Source of the DNA: Nitrospira sp.
GTDB taxonomy: Bacteria > Nitrospirota > Nitrospiria > Nitrospirales > UBA8639
Reading direction: 5' to 3'
DNA: 64,000 nt
Assembly (NCBI GenBank): GCA_024760505.1
Contig: CP058931.1
Span: forward strand, 3,296,001-3,360,000
Shown here: piece after piece, positions 17,075-24,486 of the stretch
Layout: each line of letters opens with the position of its first letter
How positions within the stretch are numbered: position 1 is the first letter of the stretch
Made by a program: the position numbers and the translations under genes
The notes under the pieces: generated by a model
Seen by the model: the letters and a program-made list of their open reading frames with translations, nothing else
What the model was told of the DNA's origin: nothing
Databases searched by the model: none

Positions 17075-19051
17075 ATGTCACAACTTTTCAAAGGCATGGA
17101 GCGAATAGAAGAAGCGCGCCAGGAAATGGCCGGAGAGAGTTTTATGGCTGGCCTGTTTATGGGAAATCCGGACTTCAATCTGCTGTTTCCGCCGGAAGAG
17201 CCAGACGAGGAAAAGCAAATCGGCGAAGAATATTGCCAGAAAATTGAAGATTTTCTGAAGCAGCATGTGGATCCGGACGACATCGAACGAACCGCTAAAA
17301 TCCCGGAGCATGTGCTCAAGGGCCTGCTGGACCTTGGGGCATTCGGGATGAAAATACCCAAAGAATATGGCGGGTTGGGATTCTCGTATACGAACTACGG
17401 GCGGGTGCTGATGCTGATGGCCAGCTGGAGCAATATCCTGGCCCTTACAGTTGCGGTGCCACAGTCCATCGGGATCGCCATGCCGATTCTTCTATTCGGA
17501 AACGAGGATCAAAAAAAGGCATTTCTCCCCCGAGTCGCGAGAAAGGAAATCTCGGCTTTTGCGCTCACGGAACCCGACACCGGATCGGATGCGGCCAATA
17601 TTCTAACGAATGCCGTCCTCAATACCTTGGGCACACATTTTGTGGTCAACGGCGAAAAACTCTGGTGCACGAATGGCTCCCTCGCCAGCCTGATAACACT
17701 GGTGGCCCGCGTGCCGGCAAAACGGATATTCCTGGACGGAAAGACCAAATGGGTCCCCGTGCCCGAAGGAAAGGGGGCAGAGGCTTCCATACACACGGCG
17801 TTCATCCTGGACATGGCCAGCCCGGGTGTGAAGATTCAACAGCGATGTCAATTTGAAGGGTGCCGGGGTATAGAAAACGCCCATATGACATTCACCGACG
17901 TGCAAATTCCAGTGGAAAATCTCATTGGAGAAATCGGGAAAGGCCTGAAATACGCGTTGACCATCCTGAACGTCGGGCGGGCCATTAGCATTCCGGCTTT
18001 GTGTTTAGGAATGGCCAAGCAGGCCTGGCAACCCACGTTGGATCGGGCAAATTCACGTGTCACTTTTCAGCAGCCGCTAAGCCGGCGGCAAACCCAAATG
18101 AGGCGCGTAGGACAGATGGCTGCGGATCTTTTTGCCATGGAGGCCCTGTCCTGGCTGGTGTGGCGTATGGCCGATCAACATGCGTATGACATTCGTATTG
18201 AAGCCGCCATTGCCAAAATCGCGTGTTCGGAAAAGGCGATTAGTTTTCTCAAAGGTGCGCAAACAATCTTTGGAGGGATGGGTTACGAAAAGGCTGATTC
18301 TAAGGGGGTTCGGGGAGAGCCGGCCTTCGGGATTGAACAATTGGTTCGGGATATCGAAATGTACCGTATCGGTGAGGGAGCCACGGATATTCTGCGACCC
18401 TTTGTGGCCCGTGAGGCCCTGAACCCGCATTTGGAGCAAGCCAGGAATTATCTGGACGCAAAAGGAAAAGCCCTGGAACGCATCCGGGAAGGGGTGCAGG
18501 TCGCGCAATGGTATCTTCCCCGATACCTTGACCTGTGGAAACGGAAACCACTTCCTTCCCGTTCAGAGACAGATCATCCCAAAGTCCGCAAGCACCTCAC
18601 GTATGTCGAACGGGCGAGCCGCCGTCTGGCCAGAGCCATCTTCTACATTCTGGCGATTCACCAGGAAGGGATTCGTGATGATCAGGGCAGGCAAAATAGG
18701 ATTGAGTCAGTCGGGGAAGATTTGTTGATCATGGCGACCACGGCGTTATGGGCTGAACGGCAGTATAGGCGGGAGGGAGATCCCCGAGTCTGGGACTTGT
18801 CGGATGAAGTATTTCATACCGCTCGTGAGCGGATTGACCGGATGATTCCGGAAATTATTCATAATGATGATCCCGTCGCCGCATCGGTCGGAAAACGGGC
18901 GTTCCTGGGGCAATACCGGTTCCTAAATCACGGCATCATTCAACGGGGACTCACCGATTACCTGTCTCCAGAGCCGGGGGCCGTTCGGCCAGAGAAGGAT
19001 GCTTATCACGAGCAACATTCAGAGAAAACCGTTCTCACTCCCAATGCCTGA
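17075..19051 (+). CDS. Acyl-CoA dehydrogenase with C-terminal extension (VLCAD/ACAD9-like)
   Basis: A 658-residue FAD enzyme, far longer than the ~385 residues of short-chain family members. Residues ~45-470 are the core: SAFALTEPDTGSDA (FAD contact), NGEKLWCTNG, GGMGYEKADSKGVRG and RDIEMYRIGEGATDILRPFV, where the Glu of GEGATD is placed as the catalytic base of VLCAD-type enzymes. Residues ~480-640 form the extra helical domain seen in membrane-associated long-chain enzymes. It would oxidise acyl-CoA to 2-enoyl-CoA. The substrate length is not certain. GTAAGGAGGT precedes the ATG. The gene is divergent from the enoyl-CoA hydratase. Confidence 0.92.
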   Translation: MSQLFKGMERIEEARQEMAGESFMAGLFMGNPDFNLLFPPEEPDEEKQIGEEYCQKIEDFLKQHVDPDDIERTAKIPEHVLKGLLDLGAFGMKIPKEYGGLGFSYTNYGRVLMLMASWSNILALTVAVPQSIGIAMPILLFGNEDQKKAFLPRVARKEISAFALTEPDTGSDAANILTNAVLNTLGTHFVVNGEKLWCTNGSLASLITLVARVPAKRIFLDGKTKWVPVPEGKGAEASIHTAFILDMASPGVKIQQRCQFEGCRGIENAHMTFTDVQIPVENLIGEIGKGLKYALTILNVGRAISIPALCLGMAKQAWQPTLDRANSRVTFQQPLSRRQTQMRRVGQMAADLFAMEALSWLVWRMADQHAYDIRIEAAIAKIACSEKAISFLKGAQTIFGGMGYEKADSKGVRGEPAFGIEQLVRDIEMYRIGEGATDILRPFVAREALNPHLEQARNYLDAKGKALERIREGVQVAQWYLPRYLDLWKRKPLPSRSETDHPKVRKHLTYVERASRRLARAIFYILAIHQEGIRDDQGRQNRIESVGEDLLIMATTALWAERQYRREGDPRVWDLSDEVFHTARERIDRMIPEIIHNDDPVAASVGKRAFLGQYRFLNHGIIQRGLTDYLSPEPGAVRPEKDAYHEQHSEKTVLTPNA

Positions 19052-19656
19052 TCGCCTGATAGGTGACCTGCGGGCACGAGTGCTTCGTAATCACGGGGGG
19101 AATGGACTGATCAGGTTTCTTCCAGATGTTTCTTTAAGTAGATCTTAACGGTAGCCGGGGCCCTTTTGTAATGGCAAAAGGACCCAAAACCATTTCCACC
19201 CAGATCGATCACATTCAATCGTGCTGACGCAGTAACCGAGGGCGGCCCAGCTCGCCAGGCCTGCCCTGATTTTTGTCGAAGGGCTCTGACAAGGTCCGCC
19301 ATTTGATTTGAGCGGCAGCCCGTCGGCCGATCTGCAGGCGGTATAGAGGTTGGCCACGTTTTTCATGAGCCTCAAAAACATTTGCTAATCCGCATATGGA
19401 CCCAGATAACTTCCTTGTGGCCTCCTTCCTCAAGCATTCGCCAGAATTCCAAGCGAAAGTTTCTTGACATTTTTCCTCCCTTGTTCAAGAATCCCCTACA
19501 TTGCGATCGGCTGCTTTGTGTGCCGTTGGAATTCCTCGGGAATTCCCGAGTGAATAAGAGTGCCCAGGCACTGAATGAACAATTCCTACACAAGAAAAAC
19601 AACGTCACCGCTTTACGAATGTGTGATGCCACATGCCGAGCAAGCCGGTATGGCTC
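19052..19656. other. Decayed sequence at the left border of the cassette region
   Basis: About 600 bp without an intact gene, only overlapping fragments. Near its left end it carries a copy of the last codons of the indoleamine dioxygenase gene (see 19114-19134). The translation on the minus strand there ends IYLKKHLEET, against EYLKKHLEET in the intact gene. No terminal inverted repeats or transposase were seen. Confidence 0.5.
19114..19134 (-). repeat. Left copy of flanking direct repeat (end of IDO-like gene)
   Basis: GGTTTCTTCCAG-a-TGTTTCTT is identical in 20 of 21 bases to 23286-23306, inside the 3' end of the indoleamine dioxygenase gene. The two copies are in the same orientation, 4.15 kb apart, and bracket the integrase remnant and cassettes. 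This is what integration into a gene end, or a partial duplication, would leave. Confidence 0.6.
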
Positions 19657-19884
19657 AAGGCTGGAATCGTCAAATAGACGAACGGCCAGATGTTCCACCC
19701 TTCCTTTGCCACGCACCTGCTCGAAAGCGGCTCTGATATTCGAACCGTCACGGATTTGTTGAGGCAATGCGACGTCAAAACAACGATGGACTATACCCAT
19801 GCCCTCAATCGCGGAGGCAGGGGCGTTCGTAGCCCGGCAGATGGTTTCATCATCCCGCCCCATGCGGAAAGCCGGATAGACTGA
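19657..19884 (+). pseudogene. Remnant of a tyrosine recombinase, integron-integrase (IntI)-like C-terminus
   Basis: The frame reads KAGIVK, stop (TAG 19675-19677), then MFHPSFATHLLESGSDIRTV, TDLLRQCDVKTTMDYTHALN and RGGRGVRSPAD. This is the C-terminal catalytic part of a tyrosine recombinase: the His-x-x-Arg region (decayed to HPS), the ATHLLE-x-G-x-DIRTVxxLL helix, the H/W position replaced (RQC), and the catalytic Tyr in MDYTHALN. The LNRGGRGVRSPAD tail is the form seen in integron integrases. The internal stop, the lost catalytic Arg and the absent N-terminal two-thirds mark it as dead. It points the same way as the cassettes, as in the reversed integrons of some phyla. Confidence 0.75.
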
Positions 19885-20030
19885 CCGGACTTGCAGTAGT
19901 TGTCTTTGGCAACTGCGTGTGGGATGGTTCTAAGGCATAGGAAAAATGAAGGAATGCCAGTCAAACGGATTGGGGCTTAGTTGGATAGACTGCATCAGCC
20001 AGGGAGCTATACAGACCAATATACTCACTA

Positions 20031-20037
20031 GTTATAG
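20031..20037 (+). other. Candidate attI/cassette junction core GTTATAG
   Basis: GTTATAG lies just before the first cassette gene. It is the exact reverse complement of CTATAAC at 20872-20878, the left core of the attC-like site after that gene. This is the relation expected between the 5' end of an integron cassette and the R'' box of its own attC. Confidence 0.55.
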
Positions 20038-20049
20038 GGTAGGAACCGG

Positions 20050-20877
20050 TTGAGTGATGAACAGATGACTTACGTACCGGAAAAGCCGCCTGCACGGCTA
20101 TACAAGTACCAGCCCTTCTCGGAGCGGACGCTCACCGCTTTGAAGAGTAGAACGCTTTATTTTGCGCGTCCATCCTCGTTTAACGATCCGTATGACTTTT
20201 CTGTGCCGGTTCGTGTAGCCGACATTTCAATGGATGACTGTATTCAGCTGCTGAAGGGAAAGATTGGCGGATCATGGGATGGGGTGCACGGCGATCGACG
20301 GTACGTTGACGAAGACGGGAAGCCTACGGAATTCCTCAGGCAGACCGTTAAGAATTCTGGCATTGACGCATTTAGAGCGAAGCTTCGCGAAAGCTATCTT
20401 AATCGGGGGGTCACCTGCTTTAGCGAGGCACCTGACGATACCTTGCTCTGGTCTCACTACGGGGGTGGCCACCGAGGGATTTCTCTTGAGTTCGACACCA
20501 GCCGTCCCGTTTTGTCGCGGCTACATAAAGTCCGCTATACCGACGAAATTCCGATGTTCAACGTCGTGGATGAGTTATTGAACGACTCTCCGCTTTTCAT
20601 GTGCATGCTCCTTACAAAAGCGGCCTGCTGGTCGTATGAACGTGAGTGGCGCGCCATACATATCGAAGCCGAAAAGGAGTATTGCTACGGGGTAGACGCG
20701 CTAACAGGCGTATACTTAGGAGCTCGCCTCACAGACGCAGAGGTAGATTTGATCGGACACGTTCTTCACGGATTTCCGACCAAACTCTACAAGATGCGAA
20801 GAGGAAATGGTTCGCTCAGACTTGAAGCAATCGAAGTTCAGTATACCCCATACAAGGCGCCTGGGTCTGCCCTATAA
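20050..20877 (+). CDS. DUF2971 family protein (cassette gene 1)
   Basis: A 275-residue protein with DUF2971 hallmarks in order: LYKYQPFSERTLTALKSRTLYFARPSSFNDPYD, GVTCFSEAPDDTLLWSHYGGGHRGISLEFD, KVRYTDEIP and ACWSYEREWRAIH. The biochemical role of the family is not established. Members are frequent in integrons and mobile islands. The TTG at 20050 preceded by GGTAGGAA is chosen; ATG 20065 is the alternative. The gene begins 13 bp after the candidate junction core and its stop codon overlaps the left core of the following attC-like site, so it fills the cassette completely. Confidence 0.85.
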   Translation: MSDEQMTYVPEKPPARLYKYQPFSERTLTALKSRTLYFARPSSFNDPYDFSVPVRVADISMDDCIQLLKGKIGGSWDGVHGDRRYVDEDGKPTEFLRQTVKNSGIDAFRAKLRESYLNRGVTCFSEAPDDTLLWSHYGGGHRGISLEFDTSRPVLSRLHKVRYTDEIPMFNVVDELLNDSPLFMCMLLTKAACWSYEREWRAIHIEAEKEYCYGVDALTGVYLGARLTDAEVDLIGHVLHGFPTKLYKMRRGNGSLRLEAIEVQYTPYKAPGSAL

Positions 20878-20937
20878 CGGGGCGTTGCACCTGTCAGCGC
20901 GCTTCGCGCGCCGCAGGTGAACGCCAACGCGTTCAGC
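20872..20937 (+). repeat. attC-like site 1
   Basis: A 66-bp imperfect palindrome after the DUF2971 gene: left core CTATAAC (20872-20878), stem GGCGTT (20881-20886) pairing AACGCC (20920-20925), extra-helical G 20887, stem CACCTG (20888-20893) pairing CAGGTG (20914-20919), apical stem GCGCGC (20897-20902) pairing GCGCGC (20906-20911), and right core GTTCAGC (20931-20937). Paired boxes with an unpaired base on one strand are how attC sites are recognised by the integrase. Confidence 0.7.
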
Positions 20938-21032
20938 CGACCGCAGGCGGCAGACGGGGTGCTGACAAAGGTGAAGCGGGATGTGCAGGCTCGATGTGGG
21001 ATGAAGGGAAATTGCTGCTCTGTCGGCTGAAC
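20931..21032. repeat. 11-bp inverted repeat bounding a geneless cassette-like segment
   Basis: GTTCAGCCGAC (20931-20941) and GTCGGCTGAAC (21022-21032) are exact inverted copies. In integron terms GTTCAGC is a right core and GCTGAAC (21026-21032) the matching left core of the next attC, giving a segment without a gene. A second hairpin, GCCGCC-AGC-GGCGGC, lies at 21060-21074. The site would end at GTTAGGA (21149-21155). It does not fold as cleanly as attC-like site 1. Confidence 0.45.
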
Positions 21033-21156
21033 AGCGTCCGCGTCAGTCCGCACGTCCCAGCCGCCAGCGGCGGCCGAACACGTGGCTCGAACCGACGGGC
21101 CTCCTGCCCGCCACTCAGCCGGGGACTCTGTTCTGTTGTAAGTAACATGTTAGGAC

Positions 21157-21888
21157 ATGGGTAAAAAGTATAAAGGTAAAACTTGTGTTTATTGCCAGGA
21201 AAGGCCATCGATAAGGCAAGGTGACCATGTTTTTTCACGAGAGCTATTTCTTGAGTCAGAAAGGGCGAATCTCATAAAAGTTCCTGCTTGTGATGAATGC
21301 AACAACGATAAATCAAAATATGAACACTATTTGACATCACTACTTCCTTTTGGAGGGCTTCATACTGATGCTAAAGAACACTTGAGCACATTGGTTCCTC
21401 CTAGACTTGAAAGAAACCAAAAGCTCAAGAAAGAGCTGGGGGCTGGAATGGGGTATGTGACGAGAGCTGATGAAAATGGAAATGAAAGCCGTGTCCTAAC
21501 AGTTCCATTTGATGGTGATATTTATACGGGATTATTCGAATATATTGTAAAAGCCTTATCCTGGTTCCACTGGGGAGCCTACATTGAAAATATTAGTATC
21601 GTTTTAACTACTGCGTTAACCAAATTTGGGGAAGAAATGTTTCAACAACACCTGTTTTCCCTTAAGTCTAAAAATACAATAGATGAGACCTTGGGCAATG
21701 ACACAGTAAAGTATTTTGGAATGCAGGTTGTAGATAATGAACAAATAACAGTCTGGAAGTTTGAAGTATTTAATGGGTTGGTTGTTTCAAACAGTAAGGA
21801 TGAAGGGTTTCATAAATCTACGTGTATAGGGGCTATTTCGGGGCCACCGCAAGTGGTTAACCCGTTTAGAGAATTGTTTGAAGAATAA
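21157..21888 (+). CDS. HNH endonuclease-like protein (cassette gene 2)
   Basis: A 243-residue protein. Residues 5-60 carry a zinc-bound HNH core: CVYCQERPSIRQGDHVFSRE, PACDECNNDKS and KYEHYLTSL, with two CxxC pairs, the DH dyad and the Asn/Lys of the last helix. The rest is a helical domain of unknown role (FDGDIYTGLFEYIVKALSWFHWGAY). Nuclease activity on DNA or RNA is plausible. The ATG starts one base after the GTTAGGA core, leaving no usual ribosome site, as in many integron cassettes. Base composition is clearly richer in A+T than the adjacent trypsin-like cassette, so the cassettes come from different sources. Confidence 0.8.
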   Translation: MGKKYKGKTCVYCQERPSIRQGDHVFSRELFLESERANLIKVPACDECNNDKSKYEHYLTSLLPFGGLHTDAKEHLSTLVPPRLERNQKLKKELGAGMGYVTRADENGNESRVLTVPFDGDIYTGLFEYIVKALSWFHWGAYIENISIVLTTALTKFGEEMFQQHLFSLKSKNTIDETLGNDTVKYFGMQVVDNEQITVWKFEVFNGLVVSNSKDEGFHKSTCIGAISGPPQVVNPFRELFEE

Positions 21889-21969
21889 CAACATTACAAG
21901 GCGAATCAAGTTCGCTCACTGCGTTCGCCCGACGCTCGTACCTCGCGCGGCTTATTTGCGGCGTTAGGC
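21883..21969 (+). repeat. attC-like site 2
   Basis: An 87-bp element between the HNH and trypsin-like genes, ending in the canonical core GTTAGGC (21963-21969). GCgAATcAAG (21901-21910) pairs with CTTATTTGC (21951-21959) with unpaired bases, the L box pattern of attC. The left core (GAATAAC, 21883-21889) keeps only the TAAC part. Confidence 0.65.
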
Positions 21970-21972
21970 GCC

Positions 21973-22716
21973 ATGACATCCATCGCCCAGCCTTCAGTTC
22001 AGTCACTCCTTATTGAGATGTGGTTCGGCGCACAGAGGCTGTCTACTGGCACCGCCTTTGTCTGCCAGTCGAGGAATGGGCCGGTCTTGTTGACCAACTG
22101 GCACAACGTGTCAGGCCGACATCCACAAACAAAAAAGCCCTTGTCTGCAACCGCGGCAGTCCCTGACGGTATTCGAATCGTTCACAACCGTGCTAGGCAG
22201 CCCGGCCACTGGCTAATCAAGACAGAGCCGCTATATGCGAACGGCAGTCCACGCTGGGTCGAGCACCCGACTCTCGGTGACAACGCGGATTTCGTGGCCC
22301 TGCCACTTACCGATCTCCTCGATGTGGAGCTGTACCCTTACGACTTGCTTGGTGGACCGGCCATCGCAATCCAGGCCGCTGAGCCTATCAGCGTGGTCGG
22401 TTTCCCATTCGGATTGCAGGCTGGAGGATCACTCGCCGTTTGGGCTACAGGTTTCGTCGCATCGGAACCTCAAATCGATTTCAACAACCTGCCGCTTTTT
22501 CTAGTTGATTGCCGCACGAGGCCGGGGCAGTCGGGCAGCGCCGTGATATCACATCGAAATGGTGGTACGGTTGCAATGGAAGACGGCAGCGTTGCGATCT
22601 TCACAGGGCCAGTGACCAAGTTCCGAGGAATCTACAGTGGTCGCATCAATGATCAGTCTGACCTTGGCCTTGTTTGGAAAGCAAGTGCAATCGCGCAATT
22701 GGTGGTATCAATTTGA
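21973..22716 (+). CDS. Trypsin-like serine peptidase (cassette gene 3)
   Basis: A 247-residue protein of the S1-like trypsin_2 type. The catalytic triad is visible: His in LLTNWHNVSG, Asp in DNADFVALPL, and Ser in RTRPGQSGSAVI. No signal peptide is seen, so it should work in the cytoplasm. Such soluble proteases occur as effectors or sensors in some phage-defence and stress systems, but no partner gene is evident. The ATG lies three bases after the GTTAGGC core. The cassette ends at GCCTAAC (22736), the exact complement of its own 5' core. Confidence 0.8.
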   Translation: MTSIAQPSVQSLLIEMWFGAQRLSTGTAFVCQSRNGPVLLTNWHNVSGRHPQTKKPLSATAAVPDGIRIVHNRARQPGHWLIKTEPLYANGSPRWVEHPTLGDNADFVALPLTDLLDVELYPYDLLGGPAIAIQAAEPISVVGFPFGLQAGGSLAVWATGFVASEPQIDFNNLPLFLVDCRTRPGQSGSAVISHRNGGTVAMEDGSVAIFTGPVTKFRGIYSGRINDQSDLGLVWKASAIAQLVVSI

Positions 22717-22735
22717 CGGCCTGGCACCAGATGTC

Positions 22736-22804
22736 GCCTAACCATTCCATCCAGCCGATAGCCACCGGCAAGGCGGAGTCCGCGGCGCGTGTCAAACGTT
22801 ATAC
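22736..22804 (+). repeat. attC-like site 3
   Basis: GCCTAAC (22736-22742) and GTTATAC (22798-22804) delimit 69 bp after the trypsin-like gene. GCCTAAC is the exact reverse complement of GTTAGGC at the left end of the same cassette. Internal pairing is limited to short G+C stems, so the fold is weaker than in site 1. Confidence 0.55.
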
Positions 22805-22825
22805 GGTCCCACGAACCTAGACTTC

Positions 22826-23087
22826 ATGACGATCAATGACGTAGACGTGGTCTTCCCCGATATTGAGGCCTCCCATCCGGACCTTCAAGAGTCTCTGCAT
22901 TCCCCACGAGACGTGCGACGGTCCTTCGCCCGTTTCGTTACGCTCGCTCAAACTCACCGCTGCGATGCGACGCGATGAGGTTCTTGCTTGCTGTGGCGAA
23001 CAGACAATCAGTAGGAACGGCGCCCCTATGCAGGCGAAGGAGTTCGATCTCATTTTTCGGAACATATTTGAAAGACCAGCGAGTTGA
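22826..23087 (+). pseudogene. Degenerate cassette gene 4
   Basis: An ATG at 22826 opens 50 codons (MTINDVDVVFPDIEASHPDL and on), ending at 22978. A second frame is open to 23087 (ending FDLIFRNIFERPAS), just before the next attC-like site, where a cassette gene should end. A frameshift joining the two would give a product of about 87 residues. No family is recognised. A third overlapping frame continues to 23229. Confidence 0.35.
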
Positions 23088-23106
23088 GAGAATCTGGCAT
23101 GCTGAC

Positions 23107-23180
23107 ACCAAACAACTAGTTGCAGCGGACGGGCCACTCGCTACGCTCCTGCTTCCCGCCGCCGCTGAATCCTGGGTTCT
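23107..23180 (+). repeat. attC-like site 4 (degenerate)
   Basis: GCAGCGGaCGG (23122-23132) pairs with CCGCCGCTG (23159-23167) leaving one unpaired A, and a GTT sits at 23176-23178. The left core is eroded (ACCAAAC or AACAAC). It follows the degenerate cassette and is the last site before the intact island resumes. Confidence 0.5.
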
Positions 23181-23267
23181 AATTTATCCAGTCGACACGG
23201 ACACATACCTACCAACACATTCACAATGAAGTGACACGGCCGATCCGAAAAGGGATTTCACGCTGGC

Positions 23268-24470
23268 TCACTGCCCAATTGACTTGGTTTCTTCCAGGTG
23301 TTTCTTCAGATATTCCATAAACGGGGTGCCGCCGGTGCCTACCGAGGTGGGATTAGTGGATTGTTTCTCGCTTTGCTGATGAATATAGGTTGCGGCATAA
23401 TCCAGATGTGTGGCCCGGAATCGTGCCAGAAGTTGGACACATTCGTGATACCCCTGCCATAAGTCGGGCTTGTTGGATTTGTGATCCATAATATATCCGG
23501 GCAGCAAGGGACGACCGGCATGGTCCTGCTGATGTTCCAACCTTTCGAGAAAGGCGCGGTGGGCAGGCGGCATGTACTGGCGCATCTCGGCGAGATACAC
23601 GGTTAAGGGATCTTCCGCGTGTGTAATGCCCAGTGCGGCATCCAGCGCGGGTATAATCGTACTTTGGGCACCGGTTTCTCCTCGGAAATATTGCGGTTCC
23701 TCTCGGTAATCTTCCACACCCTCATATACGAGCCCATTGGGAAGGGCCGGATTGTTTTTCCAGCCGTGAATAAACGGTCTCACGCGGTGATAATACATAT
23801 AGGGATCACACCGCTCGGGCATGCGATCCAGCGTTCCGCACATGCCGTCCATCGTTGAAGCCAAAGTCATGAGTTCCTTGGTCACTTCATCGGCATGATC
23901 CCGTTCCGCGGCTTCCTGCGCGCGAAGAATGGCGGCCATGGCTGGTCCCGCTTTCGCTTCAATGTCGACGTGGACGGCCACAAACCACTCTTCGTCCAAT
24001 CCTCCAAGAAAGTTTTGCAACAGGACAATATTATCGAGTTGGATCGGGTGGTCCGGGTCGAGACGACGCCAGTTGTCCAACGCATAGGAAGCATACGAAA
24101 GAGCGGGGGGCCGGCCTAACCGGCGTGACACCTCACACCAGGGCACGGCCAGGTTGGCCGGGAGACGGTCGAAGGGGTGGTCAGGATTTTCCCAAATGTA
24201 GCCATGCGCCGCAAAAGAAAGAATGCGATTGGCATATCGGTAGGTGTCGACGGTCCAGTCGTCCTTCTTCCCGGGGATAAGGTTCTGCATCGTGTTGATG
24301 GTGTTCCGGAGTTGGCGGGCAGCCAGCAGCTTAGGTAGTTGTCCGCCGAGCCATTCCAGATCAGGGCAGAGTGAGCAGGAAGAAAGAGGGTCGGGGACCG
24401 GCAAAAATCCGCGCTCCTCTGAAGTTTCAAAATGTGATAACGAATGTCGTTGACGTGGTGCAGGTTGCAT
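23268..24470 (-). CDS. Indoleamine 2,3-dioxygenase family protein
   Basis: A 400-residue heme dioxygenase that opens the indole ring of tryptophan to N-formylkynurenine. Family marks are clear: SRRLGRPPALSYASYALDNW, FRGETGAQSTIIPALDAALG, YMPPAHRAFLERLE, the proximal heme His in RFRATHLDYAATYI, and the GTGGTPFMEYLKK substrate loop near the end. The length matches eukaryotic IDO. The start at 24470 lies 16 bp after the MeaB stop, and a longer frame upstream is not conserved sequence. It is the last gene of the leftward operon. Kynurenine formamidase and kynureninase are not nearby. Its 3' end supplies the repeat that flanks the cassette region. Confidence 0.9.
   Translation of the reverse strand: MQPAPRQRHSLSHFETSEERGFLPVPDPLSSCSLCPDLEWLGGQLPKLLAARQLRNTINTMQNLIPGKKDDWTVDTYRYANRILSFAAHGYIWENPDHPFDRLPANLAVPWCEVSRRLGRPPALSYASYALDNWRRLDPDHPIQLDNIVLLQNFLGGLDEEWFVAVHVDIEAKAGPAMAAILRAQEAAERDHADEVTKELMTLASTMDGMCGTLDRMPERCDPYMYYHRVRPFIHGWKNNPALPNGLVYEGVEDYREEPQYFRGETGAQSTIIPALDAALGITHAEDPLTVYLAEMRQYMPPAHRAFLERLEHQQDHAGRPLLPGYIMDHKSNKPDLWQGYHECVQLLARFRATHLDYAATYIHQQSEKQSTNPTSVGTGGTPFMEYLKKHLEETKSIGQ
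23286..23306 (-). repeat. Right copy of flanking direct repeat
   Basis: The partner of 19114-19134, lying within the codons for KKHLEET near the IDO C-terminus. There is one mismatch in 21 bases. Confidence 0.6.
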
Positions 24471-24486
24471 GATTCTTGTTTTTCGT

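Noticed and set aside
19382..19762. 126-codon plus-strand frame overlapping the integrase remnant
   Set aside because: It overlaps the integrase remnant in another frame and shows no conserved sequence.
21080..21110. GGTTCGA-like tRNA T-loop in the cassette region
   Set aside because: The flanking bases do not form a T stem, and no acceptor, D or anticodon arms can be drawn.
20933..21238. 101-codon minus-strand frame spanning the attC-like region and the start of the HNH gene
   Set aside because: It starts inside the HNH gene, has no ribosome site, and its sequence follows the palindromic attC region. It is a by-product.
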